A stretch of 28,458 nt of DNA from Aureobasidium sp. EXF-3400 (taxonomy: Eukaryota; Ascomycota; Dothideomycetes; Dothideales; Saccotheciaceae): assembly GCA_024195585.1 (NCBI GenBank), contig SWBL01000484.1, positions 1 to 28,458 of the forward strand, in the 5' to 3' direction. Under the pieces are notes generated by a model that was given only the letters and a program-made list of their open reading frames with translations, was not told where the DNA came from and did not search any database. Of the stretch, positions 11,601-21,006 are shown piece by piece (position 1 is the stretch's first letter; each line of letters starts with the position of its first letter). A program made the position numbers and the translations under genes.

Positions 11601-13830
11601 CAAAACGATGGTCATGGAGAATCGTAAGATGCAGAATGATGTACCTGCTAAATTAAGCAAAGTTTAGGAACGGGGCTTGGGCGGCAGAGATCTAGGTACC
11701 CCTCGGACGGAAAAATCACTAAATCCGCCGAGCTTTAGACTTTCTTGAGGCTTCTGACGGTAATATTCTACCTCCTGAGCACAGCACGTGTGAGTCGAGA
11801 CTGCAAAAGGTTGTCCTTGTATAAGATCGTACAATGACATTGACCTGCAGATGCCAATCGAAGCTTGGAGATGAGAGAAATCGACACCGGTAGCCCCTGA
11901 CACCCAAGCACACAGTATCGTTAGAGTATTAGGGTTGTGGGATGAGAAAATCTGGTTGTTATGTCATGCAAGGTACGGATGAATCGGGGCAAGACTCATC
12001 CTCCTTCGGCCCTGTTGCTGTCCTCGTCGGGAAGAGCCATACCAACTTCGGTGCCAAGAGACGGTATACCTGCTTGTTTGAGCTGCAAACGAAGAAGTTG
12101 ACATTTTTCATGTAGATCCAGTATGAAACGTGGAGCTGAGCTCAAACATGGATCGAGTCTACATCAATGTCTTGGATATGTGCGGATACGCAATATCATG
12201 TCAAGACCCGCTGTAGCCCTGGACTGACACATGTAGACCACTTCAGGAATAAAGCATCGACGTGGAACAAATCAGAACAAGGCGACCGAAAACCCAAAGA
12301 TCCATCTTTGAGACAGTGTCTCGCAGTATCCGAAGGAATCAACGGCTGGATCCTTGGAGTAGGGGTTCTTGGTACATATCGATGGTTGGAAAAAGCCTCC
12401 CTATGCTGGTTGATGGCCAGAAGAGTCGACAAAAGATTTGCGATAGATCGAGAGAGTCGACAGCAGAATCGGCAATACAGAACGCCGAATCAACATCTAG
12501 GGTTGATACGAGAAGTACCAGAATGCAACCACTTTCAAAGTGAATCATCCATGTGGCAGGGACTGTTAGCGAACTTTCAACGCTTCCGAGAACAGTTGTA
12601 GCGGTTGACGGAACTGTTGGCAGGGCGAAACACACGGTTGGGTAGACTCGCTTCGGCAGCTGAATAGAATCATCATTGTACGCATCTGCTTGGCAGCGTC
12701 AGCAGAGAAGAGTTCGCATGAAGGCAGCATGATGTGGACGTACAGATCAGATCGATTACGCCAATGTCTCAGACGAGGAGGTTACTGTACCCCAGAGATC
12801 TCGCCCATGCCGATGCATCCACAGCCAAGAAAACAGACTGCTTAACTGCACCCAACAGAAGAAGAATAGAGGCGTTCTGTTTGTATTCTGTCGCGAGTCG
12901 CGATATGCACGTGTGATCGATACGTGCCTTGTTGAATCGAACCACCAGTGTGGAAAAGGCGATTGCATTCGAGCGTTGGCCTCTTTCCGTGCACGCGGTA
13001 ATATCGCGCCGGGAGATCACCAACGGCTTTTTGGTAACTGAGCCCCCTAGCTTTGCACGCTCACGGGAAGACCAGTGTCTATAGTAGTCCTTGTGGTGCA
13101 ATATGGAATGCTATTTGAAGCCATATATATCTGTGAGACTGTACAGGGCGTATCTTTCTAAGCGCGATTCTGATCATGCAGGATATGGTAGTCATAGGAC
13201 AATGTGGTATCAAAGCAATTTCATCAGGGTGGTGCAAAAAGCGGGGGCTTCAGTACCGAGTGGCCGTGCAAAACGCACTCGGCAACTGCTCTCCTCGATG
13301 ACCACGAAGATTCCTTCTTCGTTTTCATCTGCTCGGACCGCTCTACGTTGGCCACGAGAAGTTGAACCGTCGAAACTTATCAGCCGATCCGTTGAAAATG
13401 ATCCAGATGTCGGTAGCAAGATCCATCTCGTGGTGGCTGTTCATGGCGCAGTGCAACTTGCAGTGCGATGTCTGGACGTCTGCCCAACAGACAAGCAAAT
13501 CTGGGAGCACAAGCCATACCGCCGCCGCCTTCGATAGTCTGATGGCCCCGTCTTCTTGAATTCCAAAAAATTAGGCTCGGGCGCCGAGAAACCATCCCTG
13601 AAGCAGAAGGAGATAGCATAGTAGTAAACCCGAGTTGAGGGTCCCGACGTCTGAGACATACCAGAGGACTGGGCCATCACCATAATCATGGCGTTTTCCG
13701 ACCGTCGAGTTTATGCTTCCGGCTCTGGGGCAAGGATCTCTGAGACCACCAAGCACTGTTGATGTCAAAGCGCTCAGCCCTCATGCTATGCCAAATGTCT
13801 ACAGCCACGAGTAGCCGCCATCATCCAGCA
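8694..13830. other. 5.1-kb gene-poor interval
   Basis: No gene could be supported. The strand-independent open frames here (up to 191 codons on the minus strand at 10919-11494) show no domain, no consistent codon bias and no splice logic. The segment 9580-10110 is visibly A/T-rich compared with its flanks. A GC-rich hairpin sits at 11702-11732 (separate entry). A minus-strand stretch at about 13440-13790 contains an intron-like signature (see findings). An ageing transposon or a lost gene would fit an interval this long between compact genes, but I recognise no transposase or reverse transcriptase motif. Confidence 0.45.
11702..11732. repeat. GC-rich inverted repeat (hairpin)
   Basis: CTCGGACGGA at 11702-11711 pairs with TCCGCCGAG at 11724-11732 with one bulged base and a 12-nt A-rich loop. 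On the minus strand the hairpin is followed within about 10 nt by CTAG, and GGTACC lies alongside at 11696-11701. A stem-loop shortly before CTAG recalls a Helitron 3' end, but no Helitron protein or matching 5' end is visible, so this is only a structural note. Confidence 0.4.
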
Positions 13831-13990
13831 AAGGTATATATCTAACCTTCGTCTTCCTCCATAGCACTCTCTTTTCATCATCAGCATCTCAATCATTCTC
13901 TCATATCCTACACTCTCCTTGAGCACCACTCTCACTCAATACACTCTCTTCGTAGAAACACTTCACCACTCTCTTTAACAACACTTTCCT
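13831..13990 (+). promoter_or_regulatory. core promoter and pyrimidine-rich leader of secreted protein gene
   Basis: TATATAT at 13835-13841 is followed from about 13846 to 13990 by a strongly C/T-biased, purine-poor leader rich in CTC/TCAT blocks, ending at the ATG at 13998 (A at -3). A TATA box plus a CT-rich leader is a known mark of strongly transcribed ascomycete genes and agrees with the extreme codon bias of the gene downstream. Confidence 0.65.
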
Positions 13991-13997
13991 GATCAAC

Positions 13998-15683
13998 ATG
14001 CGCACTGCCGCAGGTTTCCTCTCGGCTGCCGCCCTTGTCGGTCTGGCAGCTGCTTCTCCTGCTCCTCAGCAGCTTGACTTCAACCAGCTCGCTGCTGCTC
14101 CCACCGTTCAGACTGCTCCTGTCTTGAACGGTATCTCCAACCAGACTGTGACCATCAGCAGCTCCGCTATTGCCCAGTCCATCTCTGCTGCCGTCAGCAC
14201 CACTGCCACTGCCGTCTCAACTGCCCCTGCCCAGGTTGTCAACAAGCGCAGCGTCGAGAAGCGTGATTTCTTAAGCTCGTGGAATTGCTTCTGGTTCGGA
14301 TACCAGTGTGGTAGCGGCTCATCCGCTGCCGCCACCACCACCACCACCACTTCCAGCACTGTCAAGTCTACCAGCAGTAGCAGCACCAAGACTTCGTCGT
14401 CTTCCAGCTCTAAGGCCATTTCCACTTCCTCCAGCTCCAGCTCCAGCTCCAGCTCCCAGTCTAGCTCCAGCTCCTCTTCGGCTGCTTCGTCCTCGGCTGC
14501 TTCGTCCTCGGCTGCTGCTTCGTCGACCTCTTCTGGCTCCGCCACCGTCAACACTGTCTCTGGAACCAGCTCTTCCACCACCGCCTGCCCGACTACCCCT
14601 GAGGAGGGCACCTACTGTGGGTTCATCAACCCTGAGGACCCTTGCGCTCCTCAGCCTGACGGATATGGCCCCAAGGTTACTCCCGACACTGTCTCTGCCT
14701 TCCTTGCCTACGCTCCTTTCCACAGCATGGCCTCTGCTGCCCCTACTGTTGTCCCCAGCAACAACACCGCCGTCGGAGCAGGCAACGCCTACCAGCAGAC
14801 TTTCCTTGACTTGAACGCTTCTTCCAGCGCCAACTCGTACCTCGGTCTGTACACCTTGACCTCTTACAGCGTTTCCGACTGCGCTGCCCACTGTGACAGC
14901 ACTTCCCTCTGCACTGCTTTCAACATCTACATCGAGCGTGATCCTAGCCAGAACCCCAGCAAGAACGACTCGACTGCTCCCACTGTCTGGGGTTACTACT
15001 GCCCTAACCCCTCGTCCATCACCAACTACAAGTGCACTCTCTGGGGCTCCAACCTTGACGCTTCTACTGCTACCAACCAGGGCGGCTGGCGCGAGGACTT
15101 CGACGTTGTCGTGACTGCCTCTAACGGATACGATGCCACCAACACCACTCTTCCTCCCAACGTTATTGACACCACCAACTCTACCTCGTCTGCCACCAGC
15201 GCCGTCTCTTCGGTCTTGTCCAGCGCCACTCCTGTCTCCAGCTCGAGCTCGGCCTCTATCAAGTCTTCCAGCACTTCTTCCTCCGCTGTTGCTTCCGCCA
15301 CTGCCTCTTCTGGCCCTACCTGGAGCAGCCCCAAGACTTGTGGTGGCAAGGCTATCAACGCTCCCAACTACTGGATGGGCTCCAAGTTCTACCCTGGTCC
15401 CTTCAACCCTCAGGTCTGCGCCGACTACGCCTCTTACCAGCACGTCCTCAACAAGCAGGCTGCCATCGCCGCTGGCCAGTCTTACTTCACTCCTTGCAAC
15501 AGCTTCAACGCCTACTACCTGCACAAGAACGGTATTCCCCACGGTACCTACTGTGCTTTGTACGATGCTAGCATCAGCACCAGCTACGCTACCTACACCG
15601 GTGGCTGGTCTGGCAACGACAAGTACGACTGCAGACAGTCTTACCAGTACACCCGCCAGACTCTTGACCAGGGTCGTTGCTAA
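13998..15683 (+). CDS. Kex2-processed, Ser-rich secreted protein with Cys-rich modules
   Basis: Predicted extracellular or wall-associated protein of 561 residues, single exon. Residues 1-20 form a signal peptide (AAALVGLAAAS then PAPQQ). Dibasic Kex2-type sites lie at 83-84 (NKR) and 88-89 (EKR). Residues 114-195 are a Ser/Thr/Ala tract suited to dense O-glycosylation. A first Cys-rich module (about 197-373) contains SDCAAHCDSTSLCTAFNIYI, resembling the PAN/apple-like pattern of many fungal secreted proteins. A second Ser-rich linker is at about 394-440, and a second Cys-rich module (about 441-561) ends in Cys. N-glycosylation sequons (NNT, NAS, NDS, NTT, NST) are scattered through the middle. 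There is no C-terminal hydrophobic tail, so no GPI anchor. Codons are almost all C-ending or otherwise optimal, implying high expression. Function is not known; ligand or wall binding is inference. Confidence 0.9.
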   Translation: MRTAAGFLSAAALVGLAAASPAPQQLDFNQLAAAPTVQTAPVLNGISNQTVTISSSAIAQSISAAVSTTATAVSTAPAQVVNKRSVEKRDFLSSWNCFWFGYQCGSGSSAAATTTTTTSSTVKSTSSSSTKTSSSSSSKAISTSSSSSSSSSSQSSSSSSSAASSSAASSSAAASSTSSGSATVNTVSGTSSSTTACPTTPEEGTYCGFINPEDPCAPQPDGYGPKVTPDTVSAFLAYAPFHSMASAAPTVVPSNNTAVGAGNAYQQTFLDLNASSSANSYLGLYTLTSYSVSDCAAHCDSTSLCTAFNIYIERDPSQNPSKNDSTAPTVWGYYCPNPSSITNYKCTLWGSNLDASTATNQGGWREDFDVVVTASNGYDATNTTLPPNVIDTTNSTSSATSAVSSVLSSATPVSSSSSASIKSSSTSSSAVASATASSGPTWSSPKTCGGKAINAPNYWMGSKFYPGPFNPQVCADYASYQHVLNKQAAIAAGQSYFTPCNSFNAYYLHKNGIPHGTYCALYDASISTSYATYTGGWSGNDKYDCRQSYQYTRQTLDQGRC

Positions 15684-16432
15684 ATCAGCAACTCCAGCCT
15701 GATTGAGATTTGACGAGCTTACAAAAGAGATTCTATTTATGAGGAGTTTTACAGAGCGATTTTGCAAAGACTTAGATCGCGCGCGTGCTTGGGACCCTTG
15801 ACAGCACCAAGGAGTTTTTTTCTTGTTTGATATTTATTGCTTGGATTTTTGAGGATCTGATTTGAACTTGTACATATTACAGCAAAACCACATTTTTTCC
15901 AACCACAAAAACCATCTCTCCAACTTCAATCTGTCACCCTGGCTGGCGGTTGACCCCTTGCACAACGATGAGTCGCTTAACTCTCACTCCAGCTCCCAGA
16001 CCCTTGTGTTTCCAAATCCTCAGAATGGCACCACGCTATCTCGACGCCACAAGCAAGCCTAAAATCGTTAGAAGCAACGGCGAAGGATGCACACCGACGC
16101 AACGAAGAAAAGTTTAAGCCTTGGCACTCTCAGCCCTACATAGTTTCCTCGCTGTCCCAAGTTTTGTTTGTTCGCTTCTGCTTTGGCTTGGGTGAGACAA
16201 ACAGAAGGTAATTCCGGAGGTGCCGAAAGAGCTGACGAGGACGTTTTGGGGTAAGACATGTTGTCTCTTTTGTGGTGATGACATGTCTCAGCTGCCACGT
16301 TCGTATTCTTGACGGGTGGGTTTGGGGGGTGACGTTGTTGTGAGCAAGTGCTTTGGACGCGTTGGTTTTGTTCTGAGGTGCGGAAAAAGCTGGGTTTGCG
16401 ATGCGCATTCGTTAAGGTCTACAGATCCGGGT
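15684..16432. other. convergent 3' intergenic region
   Basis: About 750 bp between the stop codons of the secreted protein (+) and the transcription factor (-). It is T-rich just after the first stop (about 15800-15900), as expected for 3' untranslated sequence and poly(A) signals. No ORF or RNA gene was recognised. Confidence 0.5.
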
Positions 16433-18135
16433 TCAAAGACCTTTCTCTAAAGCACAGTGTACTACCAGATTGCGAAAAGAGTCTGAGTTCTCGAGTCCGA
16501 TGTTGCCAGCATATTGCAACCTCAGTTGCTCTTTTGTGAACTTCGTGAGAAGCGACTTGATCGTTGGTTCAAGGGCATACACCTCCGACAGTGAGACTGC
16601 TTGATCATCAAAGCCGGCTATCTGATGCTGGGAGCGCAGCACATTGAGCCACTCTTTCTCTGTTTTTGCTTCCCAGGCAGCTGATGAACAAGACAGAGGC
16701 ATATTCCATATTATCTCGTCATCCAAAGACTCGTAGTATGGCGAGTTTTCACCAGTCTTAGGATCCTTGCTAGCAAGATAATTGACGATATGTGCGAGGA
16801 AGACTGTTCTGCGTGAAGTTTCCCCGACTAGCCATGTCATCCATACTGATGAGACTGTCCCGTATCGAGTAAGCAAGTCATTGCTCAGTGCAGCTGTTGG
16901 ATCAGTGGCTTCTGGGTGCGATTGACAGAACCGGCGAGTCATCTAGCAGCAATCAGTTCGTGTGCATGATAGGAACGGATGGAGCCTGCGAATTACTTTG
17001 AGCACGATAGGCAGATTTAGACCTCTTGTCCGAGGGCCCAGTTTCCAGTCACCGTTGGTCATGTTTGAGGGGCCAGGCAACTCCATCATCTCATATAGCC
17101 ACATTGCATGAAGGGTATCCCATTCCTCGAGACAGGAATACTTCGGCTGTGTACAAGCATCTTAGCACCAAAAGCCACTAGATCGGAGCTGATCAGGACT
17201 CACAAATCCTTCGATGAGACGCTGACGCTCAGCAGACATGGCACGTCTCAGAAAAGATGTGTTGCTGTTGTTGCCGAGACCCAATGCACACATAATTGCT
17301 GTTGTCGTTCTTGGCAATGCTGTGACCTCTGGAGTAGACATGTTATAAAGCTCACGATGCAAGAGAGGAGTATGATAATCACTGGAAGCCAGTAAGACTG
17401 GGTATCTGCGCAGAACCTGTATCACTTTGTCGTTCTGCAAAACACAAGGAAGTCCATTGGATTTTCCGGAAACTTCTTGACCACCAAGAGATATGGCAGG
17501 CGTTATTGGTGCAGCTATCGGTGCTATTAGATCAGGTTGTGTGACATCCCATCGTAACCACTCTGATGTCGCTGCTTGATGAACGATATTCTGAATGTGC
17601 TGCTGATCAATAGGTTCCACCGAGAATGGCGTGAAATCTAGGTAGGATTCACCCTGTATAACTTCCATATCACTAGGTGACCAGTTGGCGATTTGGGTTG
17701 TCCAGACTGGATTTGATACAGAAGCGGTACCAATTACGCCGTCCGGTGATACGTTCGTGCTGATGTTCATGACCCTCTCATTGATGTTGTTATCAGGCTG
17801 CAGGTCTGGAGCCATGGAACCTAGACTCTGTGATGCAGATGAACGGCGAGTCGCATAGTCGCAAACCAGATTACGTGCAGTACACCGAGAACAAGTTGGC
17901 TGCCTTAAGCAACACTTCGACCTAGCTTGCACACACGCGCTGCAGGCCTTCCTTTTTGATGTAGTCTTGTTCGGTCTGCAGTGACGTCTATGGCGGACCA
18001 GTAGATCTCCTACAGAAGGTAGGCAGTCAGTGGTAGTCTCTTGGACGATTGCGAAAAGCGTCTCGTACGTCGTCTATACGTTTTGTGGCAGAGGTCGCAC
18101 TCATGCTGCTTGTCCACATCAGTAGATTGCATCAT
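16433..18135 (-). CDS. C2H2 + Zn2Cys6 transcription factor, four exons
   Basis: Nuclear DNA-binding regulator; target genes unknown. My model has exons 18135-18069, 18009-17204, 17146-16997 and 16942-16433, giving 510 residues with introns of 59, 57 and 54 bp (donors GTACGA, GTGAGT, GTAATT; acceptors TAG, CAG, TAG). A C2H2-type finger is split by intron 1: C13-x2-C16-x12-H29-x3-C33, a CCHC variant reading RRRDLLVRHRRHC. A binuclear cluster follows: C45-x2-C48-x6-C55-x6-C62-x2-C65-x6-C72, with the RKACSACVQARSKC signature of the fungal C2H2/Zn2Cys6 class. The remainder resembles the fungal-specific transcription factor middle region and includes EEWDTLHAMWLYEMMELPG. The second ATG (18132) has A at -3 and may be used. 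The last exon could splice again near its end, so the C-terminus is the least certain part. Divergent from the 470-residue protein gene about 1 kb away. Confidence 0.85.
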
Positions 18136-19157
18136 GAACTTAGCATCATATAAGAGCTGGTGCAAGTACGCATTCTCATGTTGGGGAACATCAGAATATG
18201 ATATGGCAAAGCTACGAGGCTTATCTCAGCAACCAGGCTAAAATGACGAGCTTCAGCTTAGTCATGACGACCATTAGGAATGGCGTGAGATGCACGGCTA
18301 CACGAATTGAGAGTGTCCCATATATATGATGGTGAGCTCTAGCATCAATTTCAGATGTTCGAGACATGTCATGTGCTTCTGCTCAGCATTGTTTATCTTG
18401 ATGCTAAAGGAGACGGAGTTGTGACGACCAAAGAGAGTAGCAAGGCGTCGGAGGAAATTGGTCAGGGTCCAGTTTGCGCTTAGTCATCGCATGCTCCAAG
18501 CAGTCTGCCTTCCCAGCCTTCTCAAAGCACCTTCCATTTTATTATACTATGGAGGCGTCGTATGAAAAACCACAAACCTGCGAATTGATGAACGCGCTCT
18601 GCAGTTTCGTAAGCTTTCATCTTTGCCGTTGTGGTAAGTACCTAGTCTGAGCTGAGCGATAGAAGGTAATGTTCAAGTGGCTACGGTCGAGATAACCTGA
18701 CAGAATGCTCGAATACTGTTAATTCAATATGTCTGAGTACCTCTCTTAGATAGAGGTCTTCCAGTCATATGTCGACGATATCTGCAGCATTTCTCGTAAC
18801 ATAGCGGAGGAAGAATGCTCATACAGCCGGAGTAAAGACGTCCTTCTCCGGCGGTTCTCATTGTGCATTTAAAGAGGACTCTGGACACTCTCAAACATCT
18901 TGGTGTATCTGCAAGATTCTCCAGTCTTTGCAAATCTCCTACTGTTCACATAATCTTTGGCCCACGAGACCTGCACGGCGTTGTTGCAAACATTGTGCGT
19001 TTAAATTGGGTAAGTATCATGCCAAACAATACTATCAAGGCTCGTTACTTGAGCAGATCGTACAGATCACATCTTACATTGCAAGGCAATGTTCTAAGAA
19101 GTCAGACAGATCTTCACTCTTCCATCTGTTCGATCGTACCATATCGCATCCGCAACA
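18136..19157. promoter_or_regulatory. divergent intergenic region
   Basis: About 1 kb between divergent starts of the transcription factor and the 470-residue protein. A TATATAT element on the minus strand lies near 18320-18330, roughly 190 bp from the factor's start. A consensus donor GTAAGT near 19009 lies in the leader of the right-hand gene and could mark a 5' UTR intron, but I could not settle its acceptor. No ORF in this interval looks coding. Confidence 0.35.
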
Positions 19158-20570
19158 ATGTCACCATCACTTAGCGCTAAACCCTTCCATGTCATGAGTC
19201 TGCAGAACCTTGATATCGGACGTGCTCTTCCACCTCTGTCAACCGGGTATGATGGGCCCACTATGGTCAAAGGTACAGGCTGGTCCCTACCATCTGGAGC
19301 ATACACAGCCCGTCAGATTGTTGAAGGCTGCGCACCACTGCTTGAGACTGTACTGTATCACCTAGGCCCTTCACCACCAGACCAACCTTCAGCTCGCGAA
19401 ATGCTACTGGACAACCTGGCTTCCAACCTCGCTCTCGGGACCCGCGAGTCGAGTCTCGAGATTCCCGCAAAAGATGCCAGCCGCAAGGAGTTCGCAGCTC
19501 AAGCTGTCAAGATTGGCAAGACCTTTGTCACTTACGCTCGTGAGATCAAGGGTGTCTCTTTCGACACTGACTATGCCATTCGCAGCCCCTGTGAGGGACA
19601 TTTACTCAAACCTGCAGTCGCGCTACTGATGTTCGGACCCCGTAGCTTGGGCCACCTGATGCAAATATATAACGAATACCTGCACCAGGTGGTACTGCTC
19701 AGAGATGCCCTTTTGCCATTCGATAACTACGATGAAGTCGTCGTTCCGATCACTGCTGGAGAAGGTAAGCAGCGACTAGGCATGAGATTCACAGAGTCGA
19801 ACCGGATGAGGTTTATCGCCGAACTCATGACAAAATTGACAACTCAGAAGTCTGTCGTGGGATCTGCGCAGTCTCTTCTGGCGCCAGACTTGGCTGCAGA
19901 GAATACTTATGGCTTTCAATACAGTCATGGTGTTGTTCTGCCTGCAGCGGTGGTAGGAGGGCAATCTCTACGTTTGCTACGCTACATTCCTGCCATTCTC
20001 GACGATACAACTCTGGAAGTGTCTTTCGAGTACGAGTTTGCAGACTACTACACTGCTCCTCGCATCGATGTGCCACAACCCAGCCAGTGCGTTACGGATG
20101 TTCAGGATCAGCTTTCGGTTTCGAAAGCCAGTCAGCATGGACTTAGAGACTGTTCATTCGCGATTCACGAAAACACGGATCCCAACTCGACATCCCGCAT
20201 CCTACACCTTCAAATGTCCTACGCCGATGGAAAGTGCTCAACCGTAGATGTCGGCCAAATCTCCCGTGGCTGGCGCTATAGCTACAAAGCTTCTGCTCAA
20301 TCCTCCAAGCCTGCTTCCAAGGCAGTGGTACCATCAATCGACGCCGCAGCTGATTTTCTCGCTAGTTCTGGTCCCAGAGGTCTCATCACTGACAAACAAG
20401 GAGGTGTTCACCTTATACGATGCAGCAACAATCTTGAGCTTTTGGCATGCTTGGGAGCAATCTATCCTGACAATATCATTGTGCTGGATGAAGGTGCGAC
20501 ATTGGAAGATACGGAAGGTGTGGGACAGTCTTTACCTGGCGAACCGCGATTTGTTCTCCAGCTTGTTTGA
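19158..20570 (+). CDS. conserved-looking protein of unknown function (470 aa)
   Basis: Single exon of 470 codons starting ATG at 19158 in a good context (AACA before ATG); a second in-frame Met is at residue 13. I do not recognise the family. There is no signal peptide and no clear membrane span, so a soluble intracellular protein is likely. Visible parts: an alpha-helical-looking N-terminal half with PAVALLMFGPRSLGHLMQI, a middle with EVVVPITAGEGKQRLGMRF, a beta-rich section with RILHLQMSYADGK, a short Ser/Lys-rich linker (SAQSSKPASK), and a C-terminal piece around GLITDKQGGVHLIRC. The length without stops, balanced composition and start context all argue it is real. It is divergent from the C2H2/Zn2Cys6 factor, and pairs like that are sometimes co-regulated, but nothing proves it here. 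Confidence 0.75.
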   Translation: MSPSLSAKPFHVMSLQNLDIGRALPPLSTGYDGPTMVKGTGWSLPSGAYTARQIVEGCAPLLETVLYHLGPSPPDQPSAREMLLDNLASNLALGTRESSLEIPAKDASRKEFAAQAVKIGKTFVTYAREIKGVSFDTDYAIRSPCEGHLLKPAVALLMFGPRSLGHLMQIYNEYLHQVVLLRDALLPFDNYDEVVVPITAGEGKQRLGMRFTESNRMRFIAELMTKLTTQKSVVGSAQSLLAPDLAAENTYGFQYSHGVVLPAAVVGGQSLRLLRYIPAILDDTTLEVSFEYEFADYYTAPRIDVPQPSQCVTDVQDQLSVSKASQHGLRDCSFAIHENTDPNSTSRILHLQMSYADGKCSTVDVGQISRGWRYSYKASAQSSKPASKAVVPSIDAAADFLASSGPRGLITDKQGGVHLIRCSNNLELLACLGAIYPDNIIVLDEGATLEDTEGVGQSLPGEPRFVLQLV

Positions 20571-20674
20571 TTGATACGCTCTATCATTTTCTCTTTTTTG
20601 TTCTTTTGCTTCCCTTGTGTAAAGAACACGCACAATGCAAACTCTTCTCATGCAGTAACGCTCCAACCCTCTGA

Positions 20675-20970
20675 TCAGAATACAAGGTCTTGCACGATGA
20701 CCTTTATGCGCATCAAGGCTTCGACCACTCGACCGGATTGCCAAATGTTGGTCCATGAGTCCAGCGGCTCTTGAATGCCTTCTTGTGGGGTGTCTTGGAA
20801 ACCATACAATTTGCTCATTTCGGGAGCCCAGTAGCCCATCGTAGCGCATTGGTTGATGGGTCTATCTGCAAGATCTTTGTCCGCAGAGCCTTCCAGACAT
20901 TTCTCGGCTCGGTTTTATAAGTGATATGCACCGATCTAAAGTCCGACATGAGAGGTCTCACCACTTCTTG
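20675..20970 (-). pseudogene. protein kinase relic (activation segment to subdomain IX)
   Basis: Two overlapping minus-strand frames without ATG together read like the middle of a eukaryotic protein kinase. The first (about 20970-20890) contains VVRPLMSDFRSVHITYK, where DFR occupies the DFG position. The second (20914-20675, 79 residues to a TGA) contains CATMGYWAPEM, the subdomain VIII APE motif, then SWTNIWQSGRVVEALM, which aligns with the DVWSLG..ELM pattern of subdomain IX with Asp replaced by Asn. The two parts lie in different frames only a few bases apart, too close for an intron, and the reading is closed by TAA upstream. N-lobe, catalytic loop and C-lobe end are not seen in an intact state. 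I read it as a decayed, inactive kinase copy just beyond the 3' end of the 470-residue gene. A sequencing error would not explain the missing lobes. Confidence 0.6.
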
Positions 20971-21006
20971 TCTTTATGCGATTGTCCAGAAGGAACCTCT
21001 CCTTGT

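Noticed and set aside
11928..11937. TTAGGGTT telomere-like word (also AACCCTA near 3343)
   Set aside because: Single copies, not arrays; no sign of an interstitial or terminal telomere.
12167..12635. Open frames on both strands (144 codons plus, about 120 codons minus without ATG)
   Set aside because: The minus reading looks mildly protein-like, but has no start codon, no motif and no credible exon to join.
14308..15702. Long plus-strand frames (14308-14814 and 15133-15702) overlapping the secreted protein gene
   Set aside because: Pro/Leu/Ser-rich shadow translations of the same codon-biased DNA; no start context or domain.
14319..15767. 482-codon open frame antisense to the secreted protein gene
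   Set aside because: It is the mirror of an extremely C-ending codon bias; its translation is Val/Gly/Ser/Arg-rich without domains, and the sense gene explains it fully.
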